Shown here one piece after another: positions 35,517 through 44,496 of a DNA stretch of 64,000 bases. This DNA comes from Rodentibacter caecimuris (lineage in GTDB: Bacteria > Pseudomonadota > Gammaproteobacteria > Enterobacterales > Pasteurellaceae). How positions within the stretch are numbered: position 1 is the stretch's first letter; each line of letters begins with the position of its first letter. A program made the position numbers and the translations under genes. Where the stretch lies: positions 29,884 to 93,883 of the forward strand of contig MLAA01000012.1 of assembly GCA_001998905.1 (NCBI GenBank). The letters are read 5' to 3'. The notes under the pieces were generated by a model. That model saw only the letters and a list, made by a program, of their open reading frames with translations, made no database searches and had not been told where the DNA came from.

Positions 35517-35593
35517 TGGTCGGCGAGATAGGATTTGAACCTACGACCCACTGGTCCCAAACCAGTTGCGCTACCAAGCTGCGCTACTCGCCG
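35517..35593 (-). tRNA. tRNA-Pro (anticodon TGG)
   Basis: Minus-strand 77-nt cloverleaf starting CGGCGAGTAGCGCAGCTTGG, with anticodon loop TTTGGGA, T arm GGTTCAAATCC and encoded CCA. It reads CCA-type proline codons and probably heads a two-gene transcript with tRNA-Arg. Confidence 0.95.
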
Positions 35594-35847
35594 ACTAAGT
35601 GCGCCCAATTATAGTGGGCTTTTTATTTCAGTCAATCATTTTTTTAGAACTTTGAATCGATTGATTAAAATTATTCCATTTTCTAAATAAGGATAATTAA
35701 ATCATTATATTATTTAGACAGTTTTTAATTCATTTACCTTTTTTTTTAATTAATGCAAGTTTTGGTGTGGATAAGACAACGAATTGAATTTCTTAGTATA
35801 AGCAAATAAAATGTATGCTTGATTATTAATATAATAAAGGTCATAGT

Positions 35848-36474
35848 ATGGATTTTACGATTTATCTTCAGTTTTTTATTGGGCTAATTGCGTTAGTTAA
35901 TCCTATCGGCGTGGTGCCTGTATTCTATTCTATGACGACGGATTTAAGGCGGGACCAACAAAATCGAGTTGCATTAATTACTTGTTTTTCTGTCGTTACC
36001 ATTCTATTAGTTAGCTTTTATTTTGGTCGCTTTATTCTAAATTCTTTCAGTATTTCCATTGATTCTTTTCGCATTGCAGGTGGAATTGTCGTCGTGATGA
36101 TTGCGCTTACTATGATTAATGGAAAAATTGGTGAACATAAGATCAATAAAGAAGAGAAGAATGAAAATATTGAGGATTATAATAATATTGCAGTTGTACC
36201 TTTAGCTATGCCGATAATGGCTGGGCCTGGTTCAATTAGTGCGACGATTGTTTTTGGATCTGCTCAAAATTCTTTTTTTAATTATCTATATGCGTCATTA
36301 ACTATTATGCTATTTGGTGCAGCTTGTTATATTTTGTTCCGCTATTCGGAACCGGTTATTAAGAAACTAGGCAAAACTGGTTCAAATGTGATTACTCGAA
36401 TTATGGGATTGATATTAATGTCGCTAGGTGTGGAAATTATTACGACTGCTTTGCGCAATTTGGGGCTGTTATAA
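35848..36474 (+). CDS. MarC family membrane protein
   Basis: A 208-residue protein with six predicted membrane helices, in the MarC/UPF0056 family; the molecular function is not established. The start MDFTIYLQFFIGLIALVNPIG and the internal LAMPIMAGPGSISATIVFG are characteristic. An AAAGG ribosome-binding site precedes the ATG. It ends opposite copA across a shared terminator. Confidence 0.9.
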   Translation: MDFTIYLQFFIGLIALVNPIGVVPVFYSMTTDLRRDQQNRVALITCFSVVTILLVSFYFGRFILNSFSISIDSFRIAGGIVVVMIALTMINGKIGEHKINKEEKNENIEDYNNIAVVPLAMPIMAGPGSISATIVFGSAQNSFFNYLYASLTIMLFGAACYILFRYSEPVIKKLGKTGSNVITRIMGLILMSLGVEIITTALRNLGLL

Positions 36475-36501
36475 CGTAGGGCTTGATTGTAAATAGAGAC
36501 A

Positions 36502-36552
36502 AAGTGCGGTCGTTTTTGTCTCATTTTAAATACATTAAAAACGACCGTACTT
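36502..36552. terminator. bidirectional USS-pair terminator between marC-like gene and copA
   Basis: AAGTGCGGTCGTTTTT (36502-36517) and AAAAACGACCGTACTT (36537-36552) pair with one mismatch. Each arm ends in T residues for its own direction, fitting the convergent genes on both sides. Confidence 0.75.
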
Positions 36553-36558
36553 GTAAAA

Positions 36559-38721
36559 CTAATGGATTTTAGATTTTTTTAAGCGTAATGCATTCATTAA
36601 AACTGAGATTGAACTCATTGCCATTGCAGCACCTGCTATTACTGGGTTTAATAAACCGAGTGCAGCAAAAGGTATACCTAATAAATTATAGATAAATGCA
36701 AAGAAAAAGTTTTGTTTGATATTTTTTAGCGTTGCACGAGAAATCAATAGCGCGTCAATTACCTGGTTGACCGAATGTTGCATTAATGTTGCGGAAGCAA
36801 TATTTTGTGCAATATCATCTCCATTTTTCATTGCGAAGCTCACATTTGCTGTCGCTAGTGCTGGTGTGTCATTTACGCCATCTCCAACCATCGCGACAAT
36901 TTTTTTCGATTGTTTTAATTCGACAATTTTGTCTGCCTTTTGGCGTGGGGTTAAATGACCATAAGCTTGTAAAATGCCAAGTTCTTTTGCAACATAATCG
37001 ACAACAGACTGCTGATCGCCACTCATTATAATGATATCCATGTGCAGCGCTTGTAAGCGTTTTATCGCCTGTAAACTATCTGCTTTCAATGTATCCGTTA
37101 AGGCAAAAGCGCCAATAGGCTGTTCATTTACTGATACTGCCACAATACTAGATATTTTCCAAATATTATCTAGATGAGTAGGCAAGGATAAATAACAAAA
37201 ATCAGGCTTGCCTACTTTTACTTTGCCGATATTTTTAATTTCAGCTTCAATACCTTGACCAACAACGGATTTGATAGAAAGTGCGGTCGGAATTGATAAG
37301 GATTTTTCCGTCGCAGAGGATACAATAGCTTGTGCCAAAGGATGATTCGCGCGACTTTCAACTGCCGCAGCTAGGCGATATAAATCTTGCTCGGAGTAGA
37401 TTGTTTCTTGAGGCTGCCAAACCGCGACAATTTGAGGCTTACCTGATGTTAATGTTCCCGTTTTATCTAATACAACAGTATTCACTCGAGCAGATTCTTC
37501 CATTGCAGCCGCATCTTTAAACCAAATACCCGCATGAGCAGCTCTTCCCATTCCGACCATGATTGCAGCCGGTGTTGCTAACCCTAATGCACATGGACAG
37601 GCAATCACTAATATGGCGACAGAATGAACAACTGAGATAGTTATATTCCCAGTTAACCACCATGTTATAATAAATGTGAGTAGGGAAATGGTTAATACTG
37701 TTGGAACAAAAATACCTGCGACTTTATCTGCAAAACGGGCAATCGGCGGTTTAGAACCTTGTGCTGTAGAAAGTGCATTCATCATATCACCAAGTAATGT
37801 TTGTGAACCGAGTTTCTCTGCTCGATAAATTAGGCTACCGTCCATTATTAGCGCACCAGCCAGTACTTTGCTATTTTTTTGTTTAAACTCCGGTTTAGAT
37901 TCCCCTGTTAGATGGCTTTCATCACACCAACTACTACCTTCTTCTACGCTTCCGTCAGCTGCAATGCGCTCACCTTGGTTTGCTTTAATTAAGGCATTAA
38001 TTGGAACTTCTGACAGATCCATTTTGATCCAGCTATCATTCTGTAATACGTTTACTTGCTTAGGAGTTAATTTAACAAGAGAAACGATGCTATTTAAACT
38101 TTGTTTTTTGGTTCTTTCTTCTAAAAATTTGCCTAAAGATACAAATCCAATGACCATAACCGAGGCTTCAAAATAAATATGGGGTAGATCATTATGTCCA
38201 AATGCATTGTGGTATATCAACATTATAGTAGAGTAGAAATAAATCGTTATAGTTCCTAAACTTACCATCACATCCATATTGGCAGATTTTGCTTTGATGC
38301 TAGCCAGGGCATTTTTGTAGAATGGAAGTGCAAGCCAAAGTTGTACAATCGAGCTTAGTCCAAATTGCCACCAAGCTGGTAACATCCAGCGATGATCATT
38401 GATCAACATACCTAACATGCCGATCAAGAAAGGAATATTGATTAAAAGTAATATCCAATGTTTCCAAGAAACTTTTGGTGATTCAAGCATAGAAGGTTGA
38501 TTGAGTGTTTTAAGTTTACCTTGAAAGCCGATATTTTGGATAGTTTGTAGGATATTATCAGTGGATACGGAGGGATTCTTAAGAGTTATTTGTGCTTCTT
38601 CTGTAGCAAAATTTACGCTTGCGGTTTCGATAAAAGTTTTTTTGTTTAATACTTTCTCAATTCTATTTGCACAGGACTGGCATGTCATTCCGTGAATTTG
38701 TATAGTTATTTTGTTAGACAT
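36559..38721 (-). CDS. copA: copper-exporting P-type ATPase
   Basis: A 720-residue P1B-type ATPase that exports Cu(I) from the cytoplasm. It has one N-terminal heavy-metal domain (HGMTCQSC), an actuator loop with TGESKP, the membrane metal site CPCALGLA, the phosphorylation site DKTGTL (Asp) and the hinge GDGVNDTPALA. The SEHPL-type motif appears as NHPLAQAI. Length fits single-metal-domain CopA. It lies 33 bp after copZ and shares its promoter. Confidence 0.95.
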   Translation of the reverse strand: MSNKITIQIHGMTCQSCANRIEKVLNKKTFIETASVNFATEEAQITLKNPSVSTDNILQTIQNIGFQGKLKTLNQPSMLESPKVSWKHWILLLINIPFLIGMLGMLINDHRWMLPAWWQFGLSSIVQLWLALPFYKNALASIKAKSANMDVMVSLGTITIYFYSTIMLIYHNAFGHNDLPHIYFEASVMVIGFVSLGKFLEERTKKQSLNSIVSLVKLTPKQVNVLQNDSWIKMDLSEVPINALIKANQGERIAADGSVEEGSSWCDESHLTGESKPEFKQKNSKVLAGALIMDGSLIYRAEKLGSQTLLGDMMNALSTAQGSKPPIARFADKVAGIFVPTVLTISLLTFIITWWLTGNITISVVHSVAILVIACPCALGLATPAAIMVGMGRAAHAGIWFKDAAAMEESARVNTVVLDKTGTLTSGKPQIVAVWQPQETIYSEQDLYRLAAAVESRANHPLAQAIVSSATEKSLSIPTALSIKSVVGQGIEAEIKNIGKVKVGKPDFCYLSLPTHLDNIWKISSIVAVSVNEQPIGAFALTDTLKADSLQAIKRLQALHMDIIIMSGDQQSVVDYVAKELGILQAYGHLTPRQKADKIVELKQSKKIVAMVGDGVNDTPALATANVSFAMKNGDDIAQNIASATLMQHSVNQVIDALLISRATLKNIKQNFFFAFIYNLLGIPFAALGLLNPVIAGAAMAMSSISVLMNALRLKKSKIH

Positions 38722-38754
38722 AATTTTTTAAATTAACCCGTAATAAGAAGTGGA

Positions 38755-38964
38755 TTATTCGGAGGCTTCAAATCCTGCATCTTCAATGGCTTCTATAAGC
38801 TGTGATATATTGATTTCGTTTTCATTAAATATAATTTCCGCAAGGCCGGAGGATAAGGTTATGGTAACGTCTTTTACCCCATTGTGTGTTTGCAAAATAC
38901 TGGTGAGATTTTTTACACAACCATTACAGTGCATTCCGGTAATGTTTAGAGATATTTTTTGCAT
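38755..38964 (-). CDS. copZ: copper metallochaperone CopZ-like
   Basis: A 69-residue heavy-metal-associated domain protein (ISLNITGMHCNGCVKNL) with the Cu(I)-binding GMxCxxC motif. It would deliver copper to CopA in the cytoplasm. An AGAGGA ribosome-binding site precedes it. The promoter at 39003-39033 is of MerR type. Confidence 0.93.
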   Translation of the reverse strand: MQKISLNITGMHCNGCVKNLTSILQTHNGVKDVTITLSSGLAEIIFNENEINISQLIEAIEDAGFEASE

Positions 38965-39002
38965 TATTTCCTCTTTGATTCTGTATTGAAAAAATTAAAG
39001 TT

Positions 39003-39033
39003 AATATAAACCCTAACTTGGAGTTAAGGTCAA
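39003..39033 (-). promoter_or_regulatory. MerR-family (CueR-like) promoter of copZ-copA
   Basis: On the minus strand a -35 box TTGACC (39028-39033) and a -10 box TATATT (39003-39008) are separated by 19 bp, the overlong spacer typical of MerR-type promoters. The spacer contains an inverted repeat ACCTTAACTCC-A-AGTTAGGGT, like CueR operators. Transcription would begin about 30 bp before copZ. No merR-like gene is adjacent. Confidence 0.75.
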
Positions 39034-39113
39034 GTTGAAATTTAAACAGTAAATGAGATTGTGAAGTGCCTATAAAAAATAGTCTATTTTAGTATAGCAA
39101 GAAAGGATGAGTA

Positions 39114-39431
39114 TTAATATTCCCATTGGTCCGGGTCAATTCCTAACTCGCGCATAATTTTTTTTGCATTATTTGGTATTTCATCGGTTCTGTCTTTTAG
39201 TAAATCAGTATCGGTAGGTAGGGGTTGCCCTGTGAATGCATGTAAAAATGCTTCGCATAGTAATTCGCTATTTGTTGCGTGGCGTAAGTTTTTGAGCTGG
39301 CGGCGAGTTCGTTCATTTGTGAGAATTTCAAGTACTTTGATTGGAATAGATACGGTAATTTTTTTGACTTGCTCGCTTTTTTTTCCATATTCTGCATAAG
39401 GACTGATATATTTGCCGTTCCAGTTTGCCAT
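39114..39431 (-). CDS. metJ: methionine repressor MetJ
   Basis: A 105-residue ribbon-helix-helix repressor that uses S-adenosylmethionine to shut off methionine biosynthesis genes. The sequence [20 protein letters not shown] and the tail [11 protein letters not shown] are those of MetJ and the length is exact. The frame is open to 39503, but AAGGAATCCT precedes the ATG at 39431. Confidence 0.96.
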   Translation of the reverse strand: MANWNGKYISPYAEYGKKSEQVKKITVSIPIKVLEILTNERTRRQLKNLRHATNSELLCEAFLHAFTGQPLPTDTDLLKDRTDEIPNNAKKIMRELGIDPDQWEY

Positions 39432-39506
39432 AGGATTCCTTGATATATTTGCTGTTATGATAATATTGTGGCGTATTTTAATGAAATCCAAGTAAAATAA
39501 CAATCT

Positions 39507-39514
39507 AGACGGCT
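39507..39514 (-). promoter_or_regulatory. single met-box-like site upstream of metJ
   Basis: AGACGGCT matches 7 of 8 bases of the met box AGACGTCT, 76 bp upstream of metJ. Flanking 8-mers match only 4 of 8, so tandem boxes are weak. Autoregulation is plausible but not strongly supported. Confidence 0.3.
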
Positions 39515-39539
39515 AAATTACTAGGTAAAAGAGAGATAA

Positions 39540-39566
39540 TAAAAACCCGACTGAGAAGTCGGGTTT
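39540..39566 (-). terminator. rho-independent terminator of the rpsF operon
   Basis: ACCCGACT and AGTCGGGT around 39544-39565 form a hairpin followed, in minus-strand direction, by a T run, 18 bp after the rplI stop. Confidence 0.85.
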
Positions 39567-39584
39567 CATATCTAAATTTGTTAA

Positions 39585-40034
39585 TTATTCTGCAACAACA
39601 TTGATTGTTAATGTTGCAAAAACTTCACCGTGAAGTTGGAAACGAACTTCGTGTTCGCCAGTGGTACGAAGTGGACCTCCTGATAAGCGAACTTCGCTTT
39701 TAGCTACTTCAATACCTGCTGCTGTTACTGCATCGGCAACATCGCGAGTTGTAATAGAACCGAATAAACGACCTTCATCACCCACTTTAGATGCGATAGA
39801 TACAGAACCTAATGCTGCAATTTTAGCTGCACGTTCTTGCGCTGCTGCTAAGTTTGCTGCTACCGCTGCTTCTAATTCTGCACGACGAGACTCAAAATAC
39901 TCAATGTTAGCTTTAGTTGCCATCACTGCTTTCTTTTGTGGAATTAAGAAGTTACGTGCGAAACCAGATTTAACATTAACCTGATCACCAACATTACCTA
40001 GGTGAACAATTTTATCTAAAAGAATTACTTGCAT
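39585..40034 (-). CDS. rplI: 50S ribosomal protein L9
   Basis: A 149-residue ribosomal protein: [30 protein letters not shown] is the L9 N-terminal domain, followed by the long connecting helix and a C-terminal RNA-binding domain. Last gene of rpsF-priB-rpsR-rplI. Confidence 0.98.
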   Translation of the reverse strand: MQVILLDKIVHLGNVGDQVNVKSGFARNFLIPQKKAVMATKANIEYFESRRAELEAAVAANLAAAQERAAKIAALGSVSIASKVGDEGRLFGSITTRDVADAVTAAGIEVAKSEVRLSGGPLRTTGEHEVRFQLHGEVFATLTINVVAE

Positions 40035-40051
40035 TACCGTCTCTCCTTAGA

Positions 40052-40291
<240 letters not shown>

Positions 40292-40618
40292 CTAATCTAT
40301 AAATTCGATTTGCTCGGCATGTAATACTAATTGATTTAAACCGTTTAATGATTTATGTGAGGTAATAAAACCTGCTACCAATAATCTACTGCCGACCGTA
40401 ATGCCTTGAGTTTTCTCAATTAATTGATTGCCACTAACTTGAACTGCCATTTCTAATTGTGCGCTGCGCAACAGGTTATTTTCCTTTTGTTCAGAACGAT
40501 GTTTTAACCAGAATTGGAAATGTTCAATACCGCTAGGACTTTTATTCCGTTTACCTACTTGGTATACGATACCAATGATTGAAAAACGGTTATCAATTTT
40601 TGAATTACTCTTCAGCAT
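40292..40618 (-). CDS. priB: primosomal replication protein PriB
   Basis: A 108-residue single-strand-binding-fold protein for replication restart with PriA and DnaT. It starts [16 protein letters not shown] and ends [12 protein letters not shown], both family-typical. I choose the ATG at 40618, which overlaps the rpsF 3' end by 14 bp; a further upstream start at 40639 would extend deeper into rpsF. Confidence 0.94.
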   Translation of the reverse strand: MLKSNSKIDNRFSIIGIVYQVGKRNKSPSGIEHFQFWLKHRSEQKENNLLRSAQLEMAVQVSGNQLIEKTQGITVGSRLLVAGFITSHKSLNGLNQLVLHAEQIEFID

Positions 40619-40982
40619 CCTCAAAATCGTTGTTTTCAACTTCAGCTAAAGGTTTACGCTCATCGCGTGCTTTAACCATTGGGGACGCTTCTGTTACGGC
40701 GTGCTTAGTACGAATAATTACGTTACGAAGAACTGCATCATTGTAACGGAAAGTTGTTTCTAGCTCGTCGATGACTTTTTGAGGCGCTTCTACATTCATA
40801 AGCACATAATGTGCTTTGTGTAATTTATTGATTGGGTAAGCTAATTGACGGCGACCCCAATCTTCAAGGCGATGAATTTGACCGCCGGCTTCTTTTACAG
40901 AGCCTGTATAACGTTCAATCATGCCCGGTACTTGCTCGCTTTGGTCCGGATGAACCATAAATACGATTTCGTAGTGACGCAT
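40605..40982 (-). CDS. rpsF: 30S ribosomal protein S6
   Basis: A 125-residue ribosomal protein ([37 protein letters not shown]). The acidic C-terminal tail ([11 protein letters not shown]) is like that modified by RimK in other bacteria. First gene of its operon; a structured leader precedes it. Confidence 0.98.
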   Translation of the reverse strand: MRHYEIVFMVHPDQSEQVPGMIERYTGSVKEAGGQIHRLEDWGRRQLAYPINKLHKAHYVLMNVEAPQKVIDELETTFRYNDAVLRNVIIRTKHAVTEASPMVKARDERKPLAEVENNDFEDAEE

Positions 40983-41005
40983 TACTGCTCCTTACGGGTT
41001 AATCA

Positions 41006-41042
41006 GCCTTTGACTTTAGATTAGCCACCAATCTGCAAAGGC
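41006..41042 (-). promoter_or_regulatory. hairpin leader upstream of rpsF
   Basis: On the minus strand GCCTTTG pairs with CAAAGGC (7 bp) and, inside, AGATT pairs with AATCT around a GGTGGCT loop, giving a two-part hairpin 24-60 bp before rpsF. The S6:S18 complex is known to autoregulate this operon through a leader containing an exposed CCG; here ACCCG follows the hairpin. Assignment is inferred. Confidence 0.45.
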
Positions 41043-41336
41043 AAGGAACGAAAATCCAAATGTGGCTAGGGCGAAGAATTATACGCAAAAATTTTATTTT
41101 GGCAACAAAAAATGAGGACTTCTGTGGTATTTCCGCGTATATCAATAATATAAATATTTTAACTATTGATTCTTCTATTTGTGTCGGAAAGGAGATATTA
41201 TCCTAAGCCTAGAATATCTATTACCATTACTTACAGTAATGCGTCAATTAGACGTTCTGAAAGATTGAATTAATAATTTTATATAGTGAGAAAAAATAAA
41301 TTAGAGAATTTATTCTGTATAAATATGGGTAAAACT

Positions 41337-41375
41337 AAAAGGACTGTGTCCGATAGATTATCGAGAACAGCCCTT
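41337..41375 (-). terminator. hairpin terminator downstream of infA
   Basis: An interrupted stem pairs AAGG-CTGT-CGATA with TATCG-ACAG-CCTT. In minus-strand direction it ends in a TTTT run, 65 bp after the infA stop. The rest of 40983-41440 (about 460 bp) shows nothing else apart from the rpsF leader. Confidence 0.55.
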
Positions 41376-41440
41376 GGATGAATAGTTTCGCTTTTGGATT
41401 AGGTTTTAGAATGTTGATTTTTCTTTATTCTATTCAGGAA

Positions 41441-41668
<228 letters not shown>

Positions 41669-41888
41669 CTAATAAAAATATGTGGTTTTTGACCGCACTT
41701 TATTGAACGGTCGAATTAAACTCGGCGGATTATACTATCTAAACTCTTTTTCAGAAAGATTTTTTGTTTATTTTTATAGCTAGACTAAAAGCAATGTTTA
41801 CAAAAACTCATTTTCATTACTTTCGGATAAAATAAGCTGTTTCAAAAAATAGCACTAGTTTAGTGCCATACAATGAATAAGTTAAATT

Positions 41889-42776
41889 TTACAGTGATTT
41901 TGCTAGCTTTTTGATGAAGGATTTAAAATCCTGACTTAATTTTTCATGGTGAATGCCATATTCAACAAACGCTTCCATATAGCCTATTTTATCGCCGCAG
42001 TCAAAAGATCTACCCGTCATATGGAATGCTTCCACTGTTTCTCTTTCAATTAACATATCAATAGCATCGGTTAGTTGGATTTCATCTCCTACACCAACAG
42101 GCGTTTTTTCTAATAAATCCCAGATTCCGGCAGAAAAAACATAACGTCCCACTACAGCTAAATTTGATGGTGCACTTTCTATCGCAGGTTTTTCAACGAT
42201 ACTATTAATTCTTGCACTTTCCCCTGCAGATAAATTAATACCTCCGCAATCTGCAATACCATAGTTGCTAACATTTTCAACAGGAACTGGAGATACCATA
42301 ATTTGGCTAGACTTTGTTTCATTAAAACGTTTAATCATTGCCGATAGGTTTTCTGTTTTTTGATTTGCACTAAAATCAGCAAGTAGTACGTCAGGAAGGA
42401 CAACAATGAAAGGCTCGTTACCAACAACCGGGCGTCCACAGAGTACAGCATGCCCTAAGCCTTTTGCATTTCCTTGGCGGACATGCATTAAGGTAACATC
42501 TTTTGGGCAAATGGAACGGACTTCTTCCAATAATTGGCGTTTTACCCGTTTTTCAAGCATTGTCTCCAATTCAAAAGAGGTATCAAAATGATTTTCAATA
42601 GCGTTTTTTGAAGAGTGAGTAACTAATACAATTTCTTTAATTCCTGCAGCAACACACTCGTTTACGACATATTGAATTAGGGGTTTATCAACTAAGGTTA
42701 GCATCTCTTTCGGGATTGCTTTTGTTGCCGGTAACATTCTTGTTCCTAGCCCAGCAACAGGGATAATTGCTTTCAT
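41889..42776 (-). CDS. galU: UTP-glucose-1-phosphate uridylyltransferase
   Basis: A 295-residue enzyme making UDP-glucose for lipopolysaccharide and capsule sugars. The N-terminus [26 protein letters not shown] contains the nucleotide-binding loop; VEKP and [15 protein letters not shown] follow. I choose the ATG at 42776; the frame is open to 42845 but that runs through the USS hairpin at 42820-42842. Confidence 0.96.
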   Translation of the reverse strand: MKAIIPVAGLGTRMLPATKAIPKEMLTLVDKPLIQYVVNECVAAGIKEIVLVTHSSKNAIENHFDTSFELETMLEKRVKRQLLEEVRSICPKDVTLMHVRQGNAKGLGHAVLCGRPVVGNEPFIVVLPDVLLADFSANQKTENLSAMIKRFNETKSSQIMVSPVPVENVSNYGIADCGGINLSAGESARINSIVEKPAIESAPSNLAVVGRYVFSAGIWDLLEKTPVGVGDEIQLTDAIDMLIERETVEAFHMTGRSFDCGDKIGYMEAFVEYGIHHEKLSQDFKSFIKKLAKSL

Positions 42777-42819
42777 AGATTTTCCTTGATTGTTATAAAT
42801 AATTTTAATTGTAGAAATA

Positions 42820-42842
42820 ACCGCACTTTCTGAAAGTGCGGT
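42820..42842 (-). terminator. tight USS inverted pair between the phosphomannomutase gene and galU
   Basis: ACCGCACTTTC and GAAAGTGCGGT are nearly back to back (1-base loop between 42831 and 42832 region), forming a near-perfect palindrome. It lies 17 bp after the stop of the upstream gene and probably ends its transcript. Confidence 0.6.
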
Positions 42843-42858
42843 CAAAATTTCGTGTATT

Positions 42859-44223
42859 TTATTGACGTAACAAGGCTAAAATTTCTTCAGTTTTTTCTGT
42901 CATTAGCTGCTTATTACCGCGAGTTTCTAAATTTAAACGAACTACTGGTTCAGTATTAGAGCTGCGTAAATTGAAGCGCCAATTAGGGTATTCGATACTG
43001 ATACCATCAATCTCATTAATGCTAATTGCATTTTGTTCATAAGCAGTACGAACTCTAGCGATTGCAGCTTTAGCATCAGGCAGCTGACTATTAATTTCTC
43101 CCGGGGAGGGATAAGTATTCATGCTGTGGTTTACAAGTTGACCTAATGTTTTTCCAGTAGTATTGATGAGTTCGATCATCAATAGCCAAGGGATCATTCC
43201 GCTATCACAGTAGAAGAAGTCTCGGAAATAATGGTGAGCACTCATTTCACCACCGTAGATGGCATCGACTTCGCGCATTTTTTCTTTAATAAAAGAATGA
43301 CCGGATTTTGACATTATTGCTTGTCCACCATTTTCTTCTACTAGCTTAATGGTATTCCAAATAAGTCTGGGATCATAAATAATTTTGGCTCCCTTATTCT
43401 TTTGTAAAAATGCTTGGCTTAATAAACCGACGATATAGTAGCCTTCTATAAATCCGCCATTTTCATCAAATAGGAAACAACGGTCAAAATCGCCGTCAAA
43501 TGCAATTCCCATATCTGCTTTATTGGCAAGTACGGCATCAATTGTATCTTGACGGTTTTCCGGAAGAATAGGATTAGGAATACCATTAGGGAAAGTGCCA
43601 TCAGGATTATTATGAATTTTAATAAACTCTACTGGTATGTGCCGAGCTTTAAATTGGGTTTCAATCGCATCAATTACATGCCCGGCAGCGCCATTTCCAG
43701 AATTAATCACTAATTTCGTCGGTTTAAGGTTATCTAAGTTAATGTAAGATAACAAATGTTCTACATAATCACCTAAGATTGAATGCTGTGTATACTTTCC
43801 ACGCTGAGTTATTGTTGGGAAATTATTTTCCTCTGCTAAACGTTGAATATCAGCTAGGCCTGTATCAGCACTAATAGGACGTGATTGTTCACGTACTAGT
43901 TTTAATCCATTATAATCCATAGGGTTATGGCTGGCGGTAACTTCGATTCCTCCGTCAGTTTTTAGAAAAGATGTTGCAAAGTACACTTCTTCTGTGCCGA
44001 CTTCACCTAGATCAATGACATTGACGCCAGAATCAAGCAAACCATTAGTTACTGCACTTTTCAATTCTTTACTAGTTAATCGAACATCTCCACCAACTAC
44101 AATTGTTTGGGGCTTTAAAAATTGCCCAAAGGCTCTACCAATACGGTATGCAATATCCGTATTTAGTTCAGTACCTAGTTGACCACGAATGTCATATGCT
44201 TTAAAGCAAGTTAGTTTGTCCAT
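42859..44223 (-). CDS. phosphomannomutase/phosphoglucomutase family protein
   Basis: A 454-residue alpha-D-phosphohexomutase. It shows [12 protein letters not shown], the phosphoserine loop [14 protein letters not shown] (Ser in TASHNP), the metal site DGDFDRCF and the sugar loop [13 protein letters not shown]. It interconverts hexose 1- and 6-phosphates for surface sugar synthesis; the CpsG/ManB type is most likely. The ATG at 44223 is used; the longer frame would overlap csrA. It starts 20 bp after csrA. Confidence 0.93.
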   Translation of the reverse strand: MDKLTCFKAYDIRGQLGTELNTDIAYRIGRAFGQFLKPQTIVVGGDVRLTSKELKSAVTNGLLDSGVNVIDLGEVGTEEVYFATSFLKTDGGIEVTASHNPMDYNGLKLVREQSRPISADTGLADIQRLAEENNFPTITQRGKYTQHSILGDYVEHLLSYINLDNLKPTKLVINSGNGAAGHVIDAIETQFKARHIPVEFIKIHNNPDGTFPNGIPNPILPENRQDTIDAVLANKADMGIAFDGDFDRCFLFDENGGFIEGYYIVGLLSQAFLQKNKGAKIIYDPRLIWNTIKLVEENGGQAIMSKSGHSFIKEKMREVDAIYGGEMSAHHYFRDFFYCDSGMIPWLLMIELINTTGKTLGQLVNHSMNTYPSPGEINSQLPDAKAAIARVRTAYEQNAISINEIDGISIEYPNWRFNLRSSNTEPVVRLNLETRGNKQLMTEKTEEILALLRQ

Positions 44224-44243
44224 AATATCCTCGCTTAAATTAA

Positions 44244-44426
44244 TCATTCTGTCTGTTCATTTTTGGATTTTTGAATTCTTTGATAAATTTCTTCCCTATG
44301 TACCGAAACATCTTTCGGTGCATTTACCCCAAGTTTTACTTGACTACCACGGATGCTTAACACCGTGATAGAGATATCATCACCAATAAGTACCGTTTCG
44401 CCCACTTTTCGAGTTAAGATCAACAT
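44244..44426 (-). CDS. csrA: carbon storage regulator CsrA
   Basis: A 60-residue RNA-binding regulator ([32 protein letters not shown]) that blocks or stabilises target mRNAs at GGA motifs. AGGAGAC precedes the ATG. It follows alaS by 70 bp, a widely conserved neighbour. Confidence 0.98.
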   Translation of the reverse strand: MLILTRKVGETVLIGDDISITVLSIRGSQVKLGVNAPKDVSVHREEIYQRIQKSKNEQTE

Positions 44427-44496
44427 CTTGTGTCTCCTAAGTTTGCTAAGACGTCCCTATCCAGATTGGCCGGATAATCCAACCGACCTTATGTCG

